32,345 bases of DNA, taken from assembly GCA_005776885.1 (NCBI GenBank), contig SXOD01000057.1, forward strand, positions 1-32,345, written 5' to 3'. The DNA is from Planctomycetia bacterium. GTDB lineage: Bacteria > Planctomycetota > Phycisphaerae > Phycisphaerales > SM1A02. Positions 8,043 to 15,385 of this stretch are shown piece by piece. A model generated the notes under the pieces. That model did no database searches. It saw only the letters and a list, made by a program, of their open reading frames with translations, and was not told the DNA's origin. Position 1 is the first letter of the stretch; every line of letters begins with the position of its first letter. The position numbers and the translations under genes are program-made.

Positions 8043-9535
8043 CCCCATGGGGGCTTGAGTTCATCTGGGTCGTGGTGGCGATCGCGGGAGCGACGGCACT
8101 GGCCGGCCTGGGCGTGGTCGCCTGCGTCGGCCGACGCTCCGCGCACCGCCACTGCCCCCGATGCGACCACCAGCAGCCTCCCGCCGGGGCATGCGAACCA
8201 ACCGGGTCCGCGTGCTCGCCTTGCGCCGAGTGTGGATTCACCCCCGGCCGCGGATTCCGCCGACGTCACGCGCCTCGACGCGCGCGCGGCACCGCGCTCT
8301 TCCTGGCATCCGCGGCGTTCCCCGTGTTGATCGCCTACCGCTCCGGCTCGTTCGAGTGGAAGCCGATGTCCCTGGTGCCAAGCGGCGCCCTGGCTTGGGT
8401 GGGACAGGCCAACCCGCCGACGGACTGGTCGCGCGATGCCTGCGACGAGTTGGCACGCCGCGTGGCCTGGTCAACCCCCGGAGCCGAGTTGATTCCGGCG
8501 ATGGACCTGGCCGTGGACACGGTTGTCCAAGATCCTGAGTCGCCGCTCGGCCAAGTCGTCCTGGCATGGTTCCAGTCGATCGCGCTCCGAGAGGAAGACC
8601 AACGATGCGTGGAGGCGTCCGCCCGATGGGCGGCATCCATCCGACGCGCCTTGCCACGACTTCGCTGGCTGCCCGCTGGCCCCTCACCCACCATCCACGC
8701 CGCCGAGGGATCCAGCCCCCTGCTCTGGATGGCGGTCGACAGTCCGTGGACCCTGCTTGGGGCATCGGGGGAATCCCAGATGGGACAATGTGAAGTCGAG
8801 GTGATCGTGGCCGACGAGCCCGCGCGTCGATACGCGTGGACCCCGGCCGCCCCGGGGCAATCATCCATCGGGATTCCACTGGACTCCACTGGCCAGCTGG
8901 GAGACGTGATCCCCGTGCGACTCCGCCTCCGGTCGCGATCGGCACCCGATGCCGCCTGGAGCGAATGGGCCGAAGAGTCGATCTCCGCCCACGTCGTGCG
9001 CCATGCCGTTGAAGCCGTCGGAACGCACACTCCCGAGCTGGACGCCGCCATCCTGGAGGCACTGGGGCCATCGCTCTGGTACTGGGGAGAGGGAGACCGA
9101 TTCGGGTTCAGGTTTGACCCACGCCGGACCGCCTCGCCGGGACAACGTCCGCCCCATGTCGGCCTTCGCGTCGAGGTCCGCGAGGGCCCTTCGATCCGCC
9201 GACTCTCCCGCATGCTCTGGGACGGAACGGGCAGCGAGTACGAAGTGCCGGTTGAAGACATCGACGCGCTCCGCCGTGCCGTCGCCTCCACGACTGGATG
9301 GACCGTTCGGATCACTGGCGACCGGGACCTCGCGTTTCGGGACACGCTCCCGCCCCTCCCAAATGGTCAAAGGGGATCGGGCGCGTCGACGGCATCCGCT
9401 TCCGCCGGAGGGGTGCCCTATTGGGATGGTGAGCTCACGATTCCGCTGTCGCTGGGACACCTCAACGCTCCCGCACCGCCTCGACGATGGCAGCGCCTGG
9501 ATGACATCGACCTCCGCGCGATCGAACCGAAGTGA
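8039..9535 (+). CDS. Membrane protein with N-terminal zinc ribbon, unknown function
   Basis: A 498-residue protein of no family I recognise, last in the operon and coupled to the permease by an ATGA overlap. A membrane span at about residues 8-30 is followed by a zinc-ribbon-like stretch with CPRC and CAEC pairs, then a strongly basic segment and a second span near residues 85-100. The remaining 400 residues look soluble and extracytoplasmic, rich in Trp, Pro and Asp, with no repeat or catalytic motif I can identify. Zinc-ribbon-plus-TM proteins of this kind are frequent in planctomycetes. The tight linkage suggests it serves the same envelope process as the S41, LolA-like and ABC genes. That role is inference. 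Confidence 0.7.
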   Translation: MTPWGLEFIWVVVAIAGATALAGLGVVACVGRRSAHRHCPRCDHQQPPAGACEPTGSACSPCAECGFTPGRGFRRRHAPRRARGTALFLASAAFPVLIAYRSGSFEWKPMSLVPSGALAWVGQANPPTDWSRDACDELARRVAWSTPGAELIPAMDLAVDTVVQDPESPLGQVVLAWFQSIALREEDQRCVEASARWAASIRRALPRLRWLPAGPSPTIHAAEGSSPLLWMAVDSPWTLLGASGESQMGQCEVEVIVADEPARRYAWTPAAPGQSSIGIPLDSTGQLGDVIPVRLRLRSRSAPDAAWSEWAEESISAHVVRHAVEAVGTHTPELDAAILEALGPSLWYWGEGDRFGFRFDPRRTASPGQRPPHVGLRVEVREGPSIRRLSRMLWDGTGSEYEVPVEDIDALRRAVASTTGWTVRITGDRDLAFRDTLPPLPNGQRGSGASTASASAGGVPYWDGELTIPLSLGHLNAPAPPRRWQRLDDIDLRAIEPK

Positions 9536-9557
9536 GCACAGGTGCCGTTGCGCCGGA

Positions 9558-9789
9558 CGGCGCCCGTGTCCTCCGGGCGTGTGACGTGCACCGGAGTGCG
9601 ACGAGACACGGCAGGCGAAGGCCCGAACCCTGCTTGCAGGTGGGCTCGCCGTCCATCGATCCCGGCCTTCCACTCCACCACAAGGGCGTGAGGCCTGGCC
9701 ATCGTCGCGGACTTGTCAGCGATCCCGAGGGTTCACGCATCGGTTCGGACAACTGGCCTGCCGATGCCGCCCGGAGGACACGGGCGCCG
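9558..9789 (-). ncRNA. Candidate structured RNA closed by a 22-bp inverted repeat
   Basis: Positions 9558-9579 and 9768-9789 are perfect reverse complements over 22 bp. The 188 nt between them can fold into several further hairpins: 9733-9763 (7-bp stem, arms GCATCGG/CCGATGC), a compact stem around 9610-9652 (outer GGCGA/TCGCC, inner CCTGC/GCAGG), and shorter pairings between. On the minus strand TACGAT at 9795-9800 ends 5 nt outside the repeat, so an RNA started there would begin at the closing stem. No universal RNase P, tmRNA or SRP motif was found. The overlapping small frames look accidental. Strand and identity are uncertain; a DNA-level element is possible. Confidence 0.45.
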
Positions 9790-9794
9790 CACGG

Positions 9795-9800
9795 ATCGTA
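9795..9800 (-). promoter_or_regulatory. -10-like box TACGAT facing the structured element
   Basis: The minus strand reads TACGAT then ccgtg and the inverted-repeat arm. The same hexamer precedes the S41 gene and the aminotransferase gene. No -35 is clear. Confidence 0.35.
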
Positions 9801-9814
9801 GCGCGTGGCATGCC

Positions 9815-9820
9815 TATCCT
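9815..9820 (+). promoter_or_regulatory. -10-like box TATCCT of the MFS gene
   Basis: The sequence reads TATCCTcccccgccaATG, a 9-nt gap to the start codon. If used, the mRNA starts at or just before the ATG and excludes the structured element at 9558-9789. Confidence 0.5.
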
Positions 9821-9829
9821 CCCCCGCCA

Positions 9830-11203
9830 ATGCGCCGCTTCCTGATGCTTCCTGTCGATGCCGTCACCGGTGTCGTGGCCAGCTTCAGCCCGAAGCGACT
9901 GCCCGAGCACCTCCAGGTCAACTACGCCCGGGAGCTCCTCTCATGGTGCTTCCTGCCGTTCATGCTGGGGGCGATGGAAGGCGGTGCGCTGGGTGTAGTC
10001 GTGAACAAGGGATTCGCGGGTGCCCAGGGGATCGATCAGGGGACACTGGACATCGCCGTCGCGGCCGTCACGGCCGCACCCAACGTGGCCAACCTGTGCA
10101 GTTTTCTGTGGGCCGCGTGGGCCAACGGGAGGCGGAAGGTTCCCTTCATCGCTCGATTGCAGGTGGCCACGGCCCTGGGAGTCGCGGCGATCGCATTCGT
10201 GCCCGTCACGGCGATCGGCCTCTGGATGGTGGTCACCCTGACGTTCCTCTCGCGCTGTTGCTGGACCGGCGTCATCACGATCCGCACGTCGGTCTGGCGG
10301 CACAACTTCCCCCGCGCCAACCGCGCGCAGGTCGCCGGCAAGATGGCCACGGTGCAGGCCGCGATCCTGGCACTGGCCGGGCTGGCCATCGGCCAATCAA
10401 TGGACATGGATGGGCGTTCGTACCACGTCCTCTTCCCGGCACTCGCGGCGCTGGGATTGGTTGGCAATGCGATCTACCGACGAGTCCACCTGCTCAACGA
10501 GGAGTCGATCGTGCGCGAGGAGCGGAAGGCCAAGGACCACGAGCGGCCCAGCGTGAATCCCGCCGCACTCGTGCGGGTCCTCCGTGATGACCCGGACTAC
10601 CGGCTCTTCATGATCGGGATGTTCATCTTCGGGATGGGCAACCTGATGATCACGCCGCCACAGATCCTCTTCATCGAGGAGGCGTTTCACGCCAGCTACG
10701 TGGAATCGATCCTGGCCACGACGATCATCCCCCTGGCCGTGATGCCGCTGGCGATCCCCCTCTGGGCCCGCTACATGGCCCGCGTTCACGCTGCCCAGTT
10801 CCGCGCCGTGCACGGATGGTCGTTCGTGGCGGCGACCGCGATGATGCTGGCGAGCGCTCTCACCAGTTCGCTGGCCGGCTTCTACGTGGCCTCGGTGCTT
10901 CTGGGCATCGGCTTTGGCGGAGGCGTGCTGGCGTGGAACCTGGGTCACCAGGACTTCGCGCCCAAGCATCGCGACTCGGAGTACATGGCGGTGCACGTCA
11001 CCAACAATGGGCTCCGCGCGCTGATCGCGCCCTTCCTGATCGTGTTCATTTATCAGTCACTGGACAACTCCCTCGGCATCAGCGGTGCCGCATGGAGTTT
11101 CGCAGCGTGCTTCGCGGTCAACGTGGCTGGCATGGCCGTCTTCCTCTTCCTGGCCCGACGGATGCGCCGAGCCGAGCAGTGGCGGTCCGGCCCGAACGAC
11201 TGA
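9830..11203 (+). CDS. Major facilitator superfamily-type transporter
   Basis: A 457-residue polytopic membrane protein with about 12 hydrophobic spans in two halves. The ATG at 9830 follows a -10-like box by 9 nt; longer in-frame extensions would run through the structured element and are less likely. Visible MFS-like features are the charged loop ANGRRKVPFIARLQ after the third span and a long cytoplasmic central loop (EESIVREERKAKDHERPSVN). The second half starts at YRLFMIGMFIFGMGNLMI. The first residues (MRRFLMLPVDAVTGVVASFS) look like an amphipathic leader before the first span. The substrate cannot be inferred. It is separated from the ABC operon by the structured element and from rpsA by 154 nt. 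Confidence 0.8.
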   Translation: MRRFLMLPVDAVTGVVASFSPKRLPEHLQVNYARELLSWCFLPFMLGAMEGGALGVVVNKGFAGAQGIDQGTLDIAVAAVTAAPNVANLCSFLWAAWANGRRKVPFIARLQVATALGVAAIAFVPVTAIGLWMVVTLTFLSRCCWTGVITIRTSVWRHNFPRANRAQVAGKMATVQAAILALAGLAIGQSMDMDGRSYHVLFPALAALGLVGNAIYRRVHLLNEESIVREERKAKDHERPSVNPAALVRVLRDDPDYRLFMIGMFIFGMGNLMITPPQILFIEEAFHASYVESILATTIIPLAVMPLAIPLWARYMARVHAAQFRAVHGWSFVAATAMMLASALTSSLAGFYVASVLLGIGFGGGVLAWNLGHQDFAPKHRDSEYMAVHVTNNGLRALIAPFLIVFIYQSLDNSLGISGAAWSFAACFAVNVAGMAVFLFLARRMRRAEQWRSGPND

Positions 11204-11207
11204 ACGG

Positions 11208-11229
11208 CGGAATCCTGCGGCCAATTCCG
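11208..11229 (+). terminator. Weak hairpin after the MFS gene
   Basis: CGGAAT at 11208-11213 pairs with ATTCCG at 11224-11229 around a 10-nt loop. No T-run follows, so a termination role is doubtful. Confidence 0.25.
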
Positions 11230-11230
11230 G

Positions 11231-11236
11231 TACACT
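11231..11236 (+). promoter_or_regulatory. Candidate -10 (TACACT) for rpsA
   Basis: TACACT 122 nt before the rpsA ATG would give a leader of about 115 nt that contains the hairpin at 11303-11330. The same hexamer precedes the gene at 13437. The -35 is not recognisable. Confidence 0.3.
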
Positions 11237-11302
11237 GGTCCGTTCCCCTGCGGATGGTCCGTGGGGGACTCGCACACCGAGCGGCCTCCATGGTTTCCAG
11301 CC

Positions 11303-11330
11303 CCGCCTTCGCGTGGCGCCACGAAGGCGG
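11303..11330 (+). promoter_or_regulatory. Hairpin in the rpsA leader
   Basis: CCGCCTTCG at 11303-11311 pairs perfectly with CGAAGGCGG at 11322-11330, with a self-complementary TGGCGCCA inside. It ends 27 nt before the rpsA ATG, which has no clear Shine-Dalgarno. In E. coli, rpsA translation depends on leader hairpins and is autorepressed by S1. A similar role here is inference. Confidence 0.45.
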
Positions 11331-11357
11331 ACACAATTCAGAGACAGCGATTCCCAG

Positions 11358-13124
11358 ATGGTTGACTACAACCTGATCGAAGACATCGCGCTGGACGCCG
11401 CGGCCATCGAGGCCGTGCTTGCCGGCGCCACCTCCAGGGGCGACACCGCAGCGGTCCTCGCCGCGGAAGAACACAAGGACTACTCGCAGAACAGCCTCCT
11501 CCACGGCAAGGTCGTCGGCATCAGCGGCGACTTCGTGATCGTGGACATCGGCTACAAGAGCGAGGGCCAGATCGACAAGGCCGAGTTCGATGACGCCGGC
11601 GGCGTCGCGATCGGCGACACGGTCGAGGTCCTCCTCGAGAGCCTCGAGGACAAGGATGGCTCGATCATCCTGTCCAAGCGGAAGGCTGACCGCATCCGTG
11701 GCTGGGAGCAGCTCCTGACCACCAAGAAGGACGGCGACGTCGTCGAGGGCAAGGTGCTCCGCAAGATCAAGGGCGGCCTGCTCGTCGACATCGGCGTGCC
11801 GGTCTTCCTCCCCGCCAGCCAGGTGGACGTTCGCCGTCCGCAGGACGTGGGCGACCTGGTCGGCCGCACCATCCGCGCCTCGATCCTCAAGATCGACGAG
11901 GAGCGCCGCAACATCGTCATCAGCCGCCGCAAGCTGATCGAAGAAGAGCGCGCCGCCGCCCGCGAGCGCCTCATGAACGACGTGAAGGAAGGCGACATCG
12001 TCACCGGCATCGTCTCCAACCTCGACGACTTCGGCGCGTTCATCGACCTCGGCGGCATCTACGGCCTCCTCCACATCACCGACATGTCCTGGGGCCGCGT
12101 CTCGCACCCCAGCGAGATCGTCAAGCCCGGCCAGGAAGTCCGCGTCAAGGTCCTCAACATCGACCGCGAGCGCGAGAAGGTGGCGCTGGGCCTCAAGCAG
12201 ACCGAGGCCAGCCCCTGGGACGAGATCGAGAAGCGCTACCCCGTCGGCTGCCGCATCAAGGGCAACGTCGTCAGCCTCATGTCCTACGGCGCGTTCATCC
12301 GCCTGGAGGATGGCATCGAGGGCCTGGTCCACGTGTCCGAGATGTCGTGGACACGCCGCGTGAACCACCCCGGCGAGATGGTCGCCGTGGGCGGCGACGT
12401 CGAGGTGGTCGTGCTGGACTTCAACCGCGAGAAGCTCGAGATCAGCCTCGGCATGAAGCAGACCACGGTCAACCCGTGGGAGTTGGTCGCGGACAAGTAC
12501 CCGCTCGGGACCATCATCGAGGGCAAGGTCCGCAACATCGCCAACTATGGCGCCTTTGTCGAGATCGAGCCGGGCATCGACGGCCTGCTCCACATCTCCG
12601 ACATGTCGTGGACCAAGAAGATCTCCCACCCCTCGGAGGAGATCAAGAAGGGCGACTCGATCAAGTGCGTCATCATCGAGGTCGACCAAGAGAAGCAGCG
12701 CGTGGGCCTTGGCCTCAAGCAGCTCACCGAGGACCCGTGGGTCGAGGCGATCCCGTCGGCCTACCGCCCTGGCATGATCGTCAAGGGCAAGGTCACGAAG
12801 CTCACCAACTTCGGTGTCTTCGTGGAGCTCGAGGATGGCTTGGAGGGACTCCTCCACATCTCCGAGATCTCGGACCAGAAGATCGACTGCCCCACGGCGG
12901 TCGTCAAGCCCGGCGACGACGTGGACGTCAAGATCCTCCGGGTCGACACCGAGGATCGCAAGATCGGCCTCTCGCTCAAGCGTGCCCAGTGGGGTGCGAC
13001 GGAAGCGACGCCGGCTCGCGAACCCGAGGCTGGCGACGCCAAGCCGCGCAAGTCCCGCGTGAAGCCGACGAAGGGCGGCATGGATTCCCACGACGCCCTG
13101 GGTTCCGATCGCATCGAGTTCTGA
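11358..13124 (+). CDS. rpsA: 30S ribosomal protein S1
   Basis: Ribosomal protein S1 holds mRNA on the 30S subunit for initiation. This 588-residue protein has six S1/OB repeats starting at about residues 48, 133, 214, 299, 385 and 473. Repeats 3-6 carry the RNA-binding pattern, for example DDFGAFIDLGGIYGLLHITD in repeat 3 and GLLHISDMSWTKKISHPSE in repeat 5. Repeats 1 and 2 are diverged (GKVVGISGDFVIVD, GGLLVDIGVPVFLPAS), as usual for the ribosome-docking end. A basic tail (KPRKSRVKPTKGG) ends the protein. The ATG at 11358 gives the normal N-terminus; the frame stays open upstream only because of the overlapping MFS gene. It lacks a strong Shine-Dalgarno, has a leader hairpin, and is followed by a strong terminator. 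Confidence 0.96.
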   Translation: MVDYNLIEDIALDAAAIEAVLAGATSRGDTAAVLAAEEHKDYSQNSLLHGKVVGISGDFVIVDIGYKSEGQIDKAEFDDAGGVAIGDTVEVLLESLEDKDGSIILSKRKADRIRGWEQLLTTKKDGDVVEGKVLRKIKGGLLVDIGVPVFLPASQVDVRRPQDVGDLVGRTIRASILKIDEERRNIVISRRKLIEEERAAARERLMNDVKEGDIVTGIVSNLDDFGAFIDLGGIYGLLHITDMSWGRVSHPSEIVKPGQEVRVKVLNIDREREKVALGLKQTEASPWDEIEKRYPVGCRIKGNVVSLMSYGAFIRLEDGIEGLVHVSEMSWTRRVNHPGEMVAVGGDVEVVVLDFNREKLEISLGMKQTTVNPWELVADKYPLGTIIEGKVRNIANYGAFVEIEPGIDGLLHISDMSWTKKISHPSEEIKKGDSIKCVIIEVDQEKQRVGLGLKQLTEDPWVEAIPSAYRPGMIVKGKVTKLTNFGVFVELEDGLEGLLHISEISDQKIDCPTAVVKPGDDVDVKILRVDTEDRKIGLSLKRAQWGATEATPAREPEAGDAKPRKSRVKPTKGGMDSHDALGSDRIEF

Positions 13125-13170
13125 TCCAACATCCCGCGCGGTTCGCGCCGCGCGCAGACTCCACCAACAG

Positions 13171-13205
13171 AAACTGGCCCGCACCTCGAGGTGCGGGCCA
13201 GTTTT
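13171..13205 (+). terminator. Rho-independent terminator after rpsA
   Basis: Positions 13171-13204 are a perfect palindrome centred on CTCGAG, giving a 15-bp GC-rich stem with a TCGA loop, and the right arm runs into GTTTT. It lies 47 nt after the rpsA stop. Because it is symmetrical it could act in both directions. Confidence 0.8.
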
Positions 13206-13424
13206 CATTGGCTCACTGGACTGGCACAGTGCGACACGCGCACCGCTGGCCTCAACAGATCGCCAGGTAACTGAGGATGGAGAGGATGACGAGTCGCCGC
13301 CGGAAGGTCTCGATCGATGCCACTTTTGCGATTACAAGACTCATCGAGGGGCTCGAGGTTCGGCAGTTCTTCAATGGGCCTTCGCGCGCGTCCGTCACGC
13401 AGGAAGCGACGCAGGACCGACTCG

Positions 13425-13430
13425 TACACT
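13425..13430 (+). promoter_or_regulatory. -10-like box TACACT of the gene at 13437
   Basis: The sequence reads TACACTctcacgATG, a 6-nt gap, consistent with a leaderless mRNA. The 220 nt between the rpsA terminator and this box hold no gene I can support. Confidence 0.5.
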
Positions 13431-13436
13431 CTCACG

Positions 13437-15374
13437 ATGGCTCGTTTCTGGCGCCTGTCCAGTTTGTTGACGCTTTTTCTGCCAGTTCATGCGGCCTTGG
13501 GGGTCGATGAATGGCCCGATATCGCCGCAGCGTGGACGAGGGTGGCCTCCGGCGTAGGGTCATTGGCCTCTCCCTCCGACCCCTCACCGGCCGCTCCGGT
13601 GGCCCCGCCTGACCACCCCGCTCCGGCCGCCATGGTGGGGGTGCCGTCGGCCGGCTCGACGTTCGTGCAGGTGCAACTCTGGGTCGGGTCTCGGCTGGTC
13701 GGGACTGGAGAGGCGCATGGAAGGGCCGACTCCAGCGACACTGGCTCCCCCGCCGGCGCAGGGGCCCTGGCCTTGGAGCGGGCGGTTGGTCAAGCCCTGG
13801 CCCAGGCGCTGGCCACGGCGACGGCCAGCGAGTTGGTCCGCGGCATCGTCCAGGCGAACGGAAACCCAGCACGCGCGATCCGCCCGGAACTCACGATTGC
13901 GTACGACCCCGAGGAACTGATGGTCACGGAGTGGGACCAGGTTGTCGGGATGTACGCCGTCGGCCTGGATGCCCTGTGGCTCTCGGTTGATGGCCAGCTC
14001 GCATGGTCACTCCCCGGAGAGCAGCTGAGGCAGGATGCCGCGAACGGGACGGGCACGATGCTTCGCCTTGCCGCCCGGCTCGGCGTTCCCGCCGCCAGCC
14101 TGGCGGACGCCCGGCGAGACCACGACGTCCGGCTTGGACGGGCCACGGCGACCAGGCTCGTTTCTGCAGAGCCGGGCGAGCCCCCGACCGCCGTCATGCG
14201 TCGGCATGCCATGCGGTTGCCGACCTCGCTCGACCAGGCGCGGGAGGCCGTGGGTGACGTGGCTGGATTCATCGTCGCCAGTGCCCCCTCGGCCGAGCTG
14301 ATCCAGGATCCGGCGGTGCGGACCGGTGTCGAAGCGGTCGGGCTCTCGGACCACTTCGACTTTGACACCGGGCAATTCCGCGACGTCAACGCCTCCCCCG
14401 CTGCACAGGCCCTTGCCGCGTGGGCGCTGGTCGCTGCCTTGCCGCTGCTGGAGGGCGAAGAGCGCGAGGGCGCGCTTCGCGCTTCACGCGCGGCGCTGCA
14501 GAGCCTGCCACGACGCGCCGCGGGGGAGGCCGACGCATCGACCAGCCGACTGGCCAGCGCCATCGCAGTCGCCACCACCGCGGGGCCGGAAGGTGGACGA
14601 CTCAACGTCGACGCGCAAACCGGCGAGTGGGTCGACGCGGCCCGGGCGCGGGTGATGGAATCCATCAACTCGGCCACTCCGCCGATCGATGAATCCCGGG
14701 CACCAGAGGTCTACGCCTTCGCCGTCGTGGCGGCGAACGGAGCCGACGCCGACGCGCTCGATCACGCGCGCGCGGCCATTGCCCGTGCGTGGGACGAGCT
14801 GCCGCCATCGCTCCTCCCAAGTGCAACGGCGTGGCTGGTCATGGCGGAGCAGGCCATCGACCCCACTTCGAAACAGCCACCCCCCAGGCGCGAATCACGC
14901 GACCGCGCCGTGGCGCTCCTGTGCTCGATGCAGCTGAGCGATCCCGGTGCCGGGGCGAGGCAGTTTGACCTCATCGGTGGGATCGTCCTGGGACACCGAC
15001 CGGCCGATGCCCGAGGCTCGCCGCGGGTCGGTGCCGCCTCGGCCCTGCCCGCCATCGCCATGGCTTCGGCTCAGGCGCCCGAGGATCGAATCTCGGCAGC
15101 GATGGGGTTCCTGGCGATCCTCCCGGTTGACGCGGCTGGTGCCGTCGGTGTCATGCGGGGGTCCCCAGCGACTGGGGCGGTCGGCGCGGTTGGCGCCGTC
15201 GGAGAGCTGCCTTGGTCCACCCAGAGCGAGTTGGGGCACGCCGCGCTCGTGCTGCGGGCACTCACCGCCTGCATCCAGGCGCTGGAATCGGCCCCAATTT
15301 CGGCCTCCCCGCTCGACTCAGCCCCTGACGGGGATACACTTGATGGCGTGGGGCCTGAAGAGAAGGACTGGTAA
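13437..15374 (+). CDS. Large secreted protein of unknown function
   Basis: A 645-residue protein I do not recognise. The ATG at 13437 gives a good signal peptide (MARFWRLSSLLTLFLPVHAA) and follows a -10-like box by 6 nt. After a Pro/Ala-rich linker, a compact domain begins near residue 70 (STFVQVQLWVGSRLVGTGEA). A mid-region has YDPEELMVTEWDQVVGMYAV. The C-terminal half (about residues 310-620) is made of Ala/Leu-rich helices such as AAQALAAWALVAALPLLEGE and ELGHAALVLRALTACIQALE. This is reminiscent of helical-repeat or alpha/alpha-toroid proteins, though I see no catalytic motif. Its stop overlaps the region just before the STN-protein start, so the two are probably co-transcribed. Confidence 0.7.
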   Translation: MARFWRLSSLLTLFLPVHAALGVDEWPDIAAAWTRVASGVGSLASPSDPSPAAPVAPPDHPAPAAMVGVPSAGSTFVQVQLWVGSRLVGTGEAHGRADSSDTGSPAGAGALALERAVGQALAQALATATASELVRGIVQANGNPARAIRPELTIAYDPEELMVTEWDQVVGMYAVGLDALWLSVDGQLAWSLPGEQLRQDAANGTGTMLRLAARLGVPAASLADARRDHDVRLGRATATRLVSAEPGEPPTAVMRRHAMRLPTSLDQAREAVGDVAGFIVASAPSAELIQDPAVRTGVEAVGLSDHFDFDTGQFRDVNASPAAQALAAWALVAALPLLEGEEREGALRASRAALQSLPRRAAGEADASTSRLASAIAVATTAGPEGGRLNVDAQTGEWVDAARARVMESINSATPPIDESRAPEVYAFAVVAANGADADALDHARAAIARAWDELPPSLLPSATAWLVMAEQAIDPTSKQPPPRRESRDRAVALLCSMQLSDPGAGARQFDLIGGIVLGHRPADARGSPRVGAASALPAIAMASAQAPEDRISAAMGFLAILPVDAAGAVGVMRGSPATGAVGAVGAVGELPWSTQSELGHAALVLRALTACIQALESAPISASPLDSAPDGDTLDGVGPEEKDW

Positions 15375-15375
15375 T

Positions 15376-15380
15376 GGAGG
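15376..15380 (+). promoter_or_regulatory. Shine-Dalgarno GGAGG deciding the start of the STN-like protein
   Basis: GGAGG lies 5 nt before the ATG at 15386. It favours that ATG over an in-frame ATG four codons upstream that overlaps the preceding stop. Confidence 0.6.
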
Positions 15381-15385
15381 CTCGA

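Noticed and set aside
9600-9700. tRNA or tmRNA in the 9.6 kb gap
   Set aside because: A GGTTCGG-like stretch and a CCACCA occur, but no cloverleaf, acceptor stem or tag frame could be built around them.
9532-9801. Small open frames on both strands in the 9536-9829 gap
   Set aside because: They run through the inverted repeat and hairpins, have no Shine-Dalgarno or family match, and are better explained by structured RNA.
11118-13208. Minus-strand open frame of 696 codons opposite rpsA
   Set aside because: It mirrors the six S1 repeats, is extremely rich in Asp, Leu and Val, and shows no family motif, as expected for antisense of a GC-rich gene.
13277-13510. 77-codon frame between rpsA and the secreted protein gene
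   Set aside because: It overlaps the signal peptide of the next gene in another frame, its start lies directly against the only purine-rich stretch, and the product has no motif.
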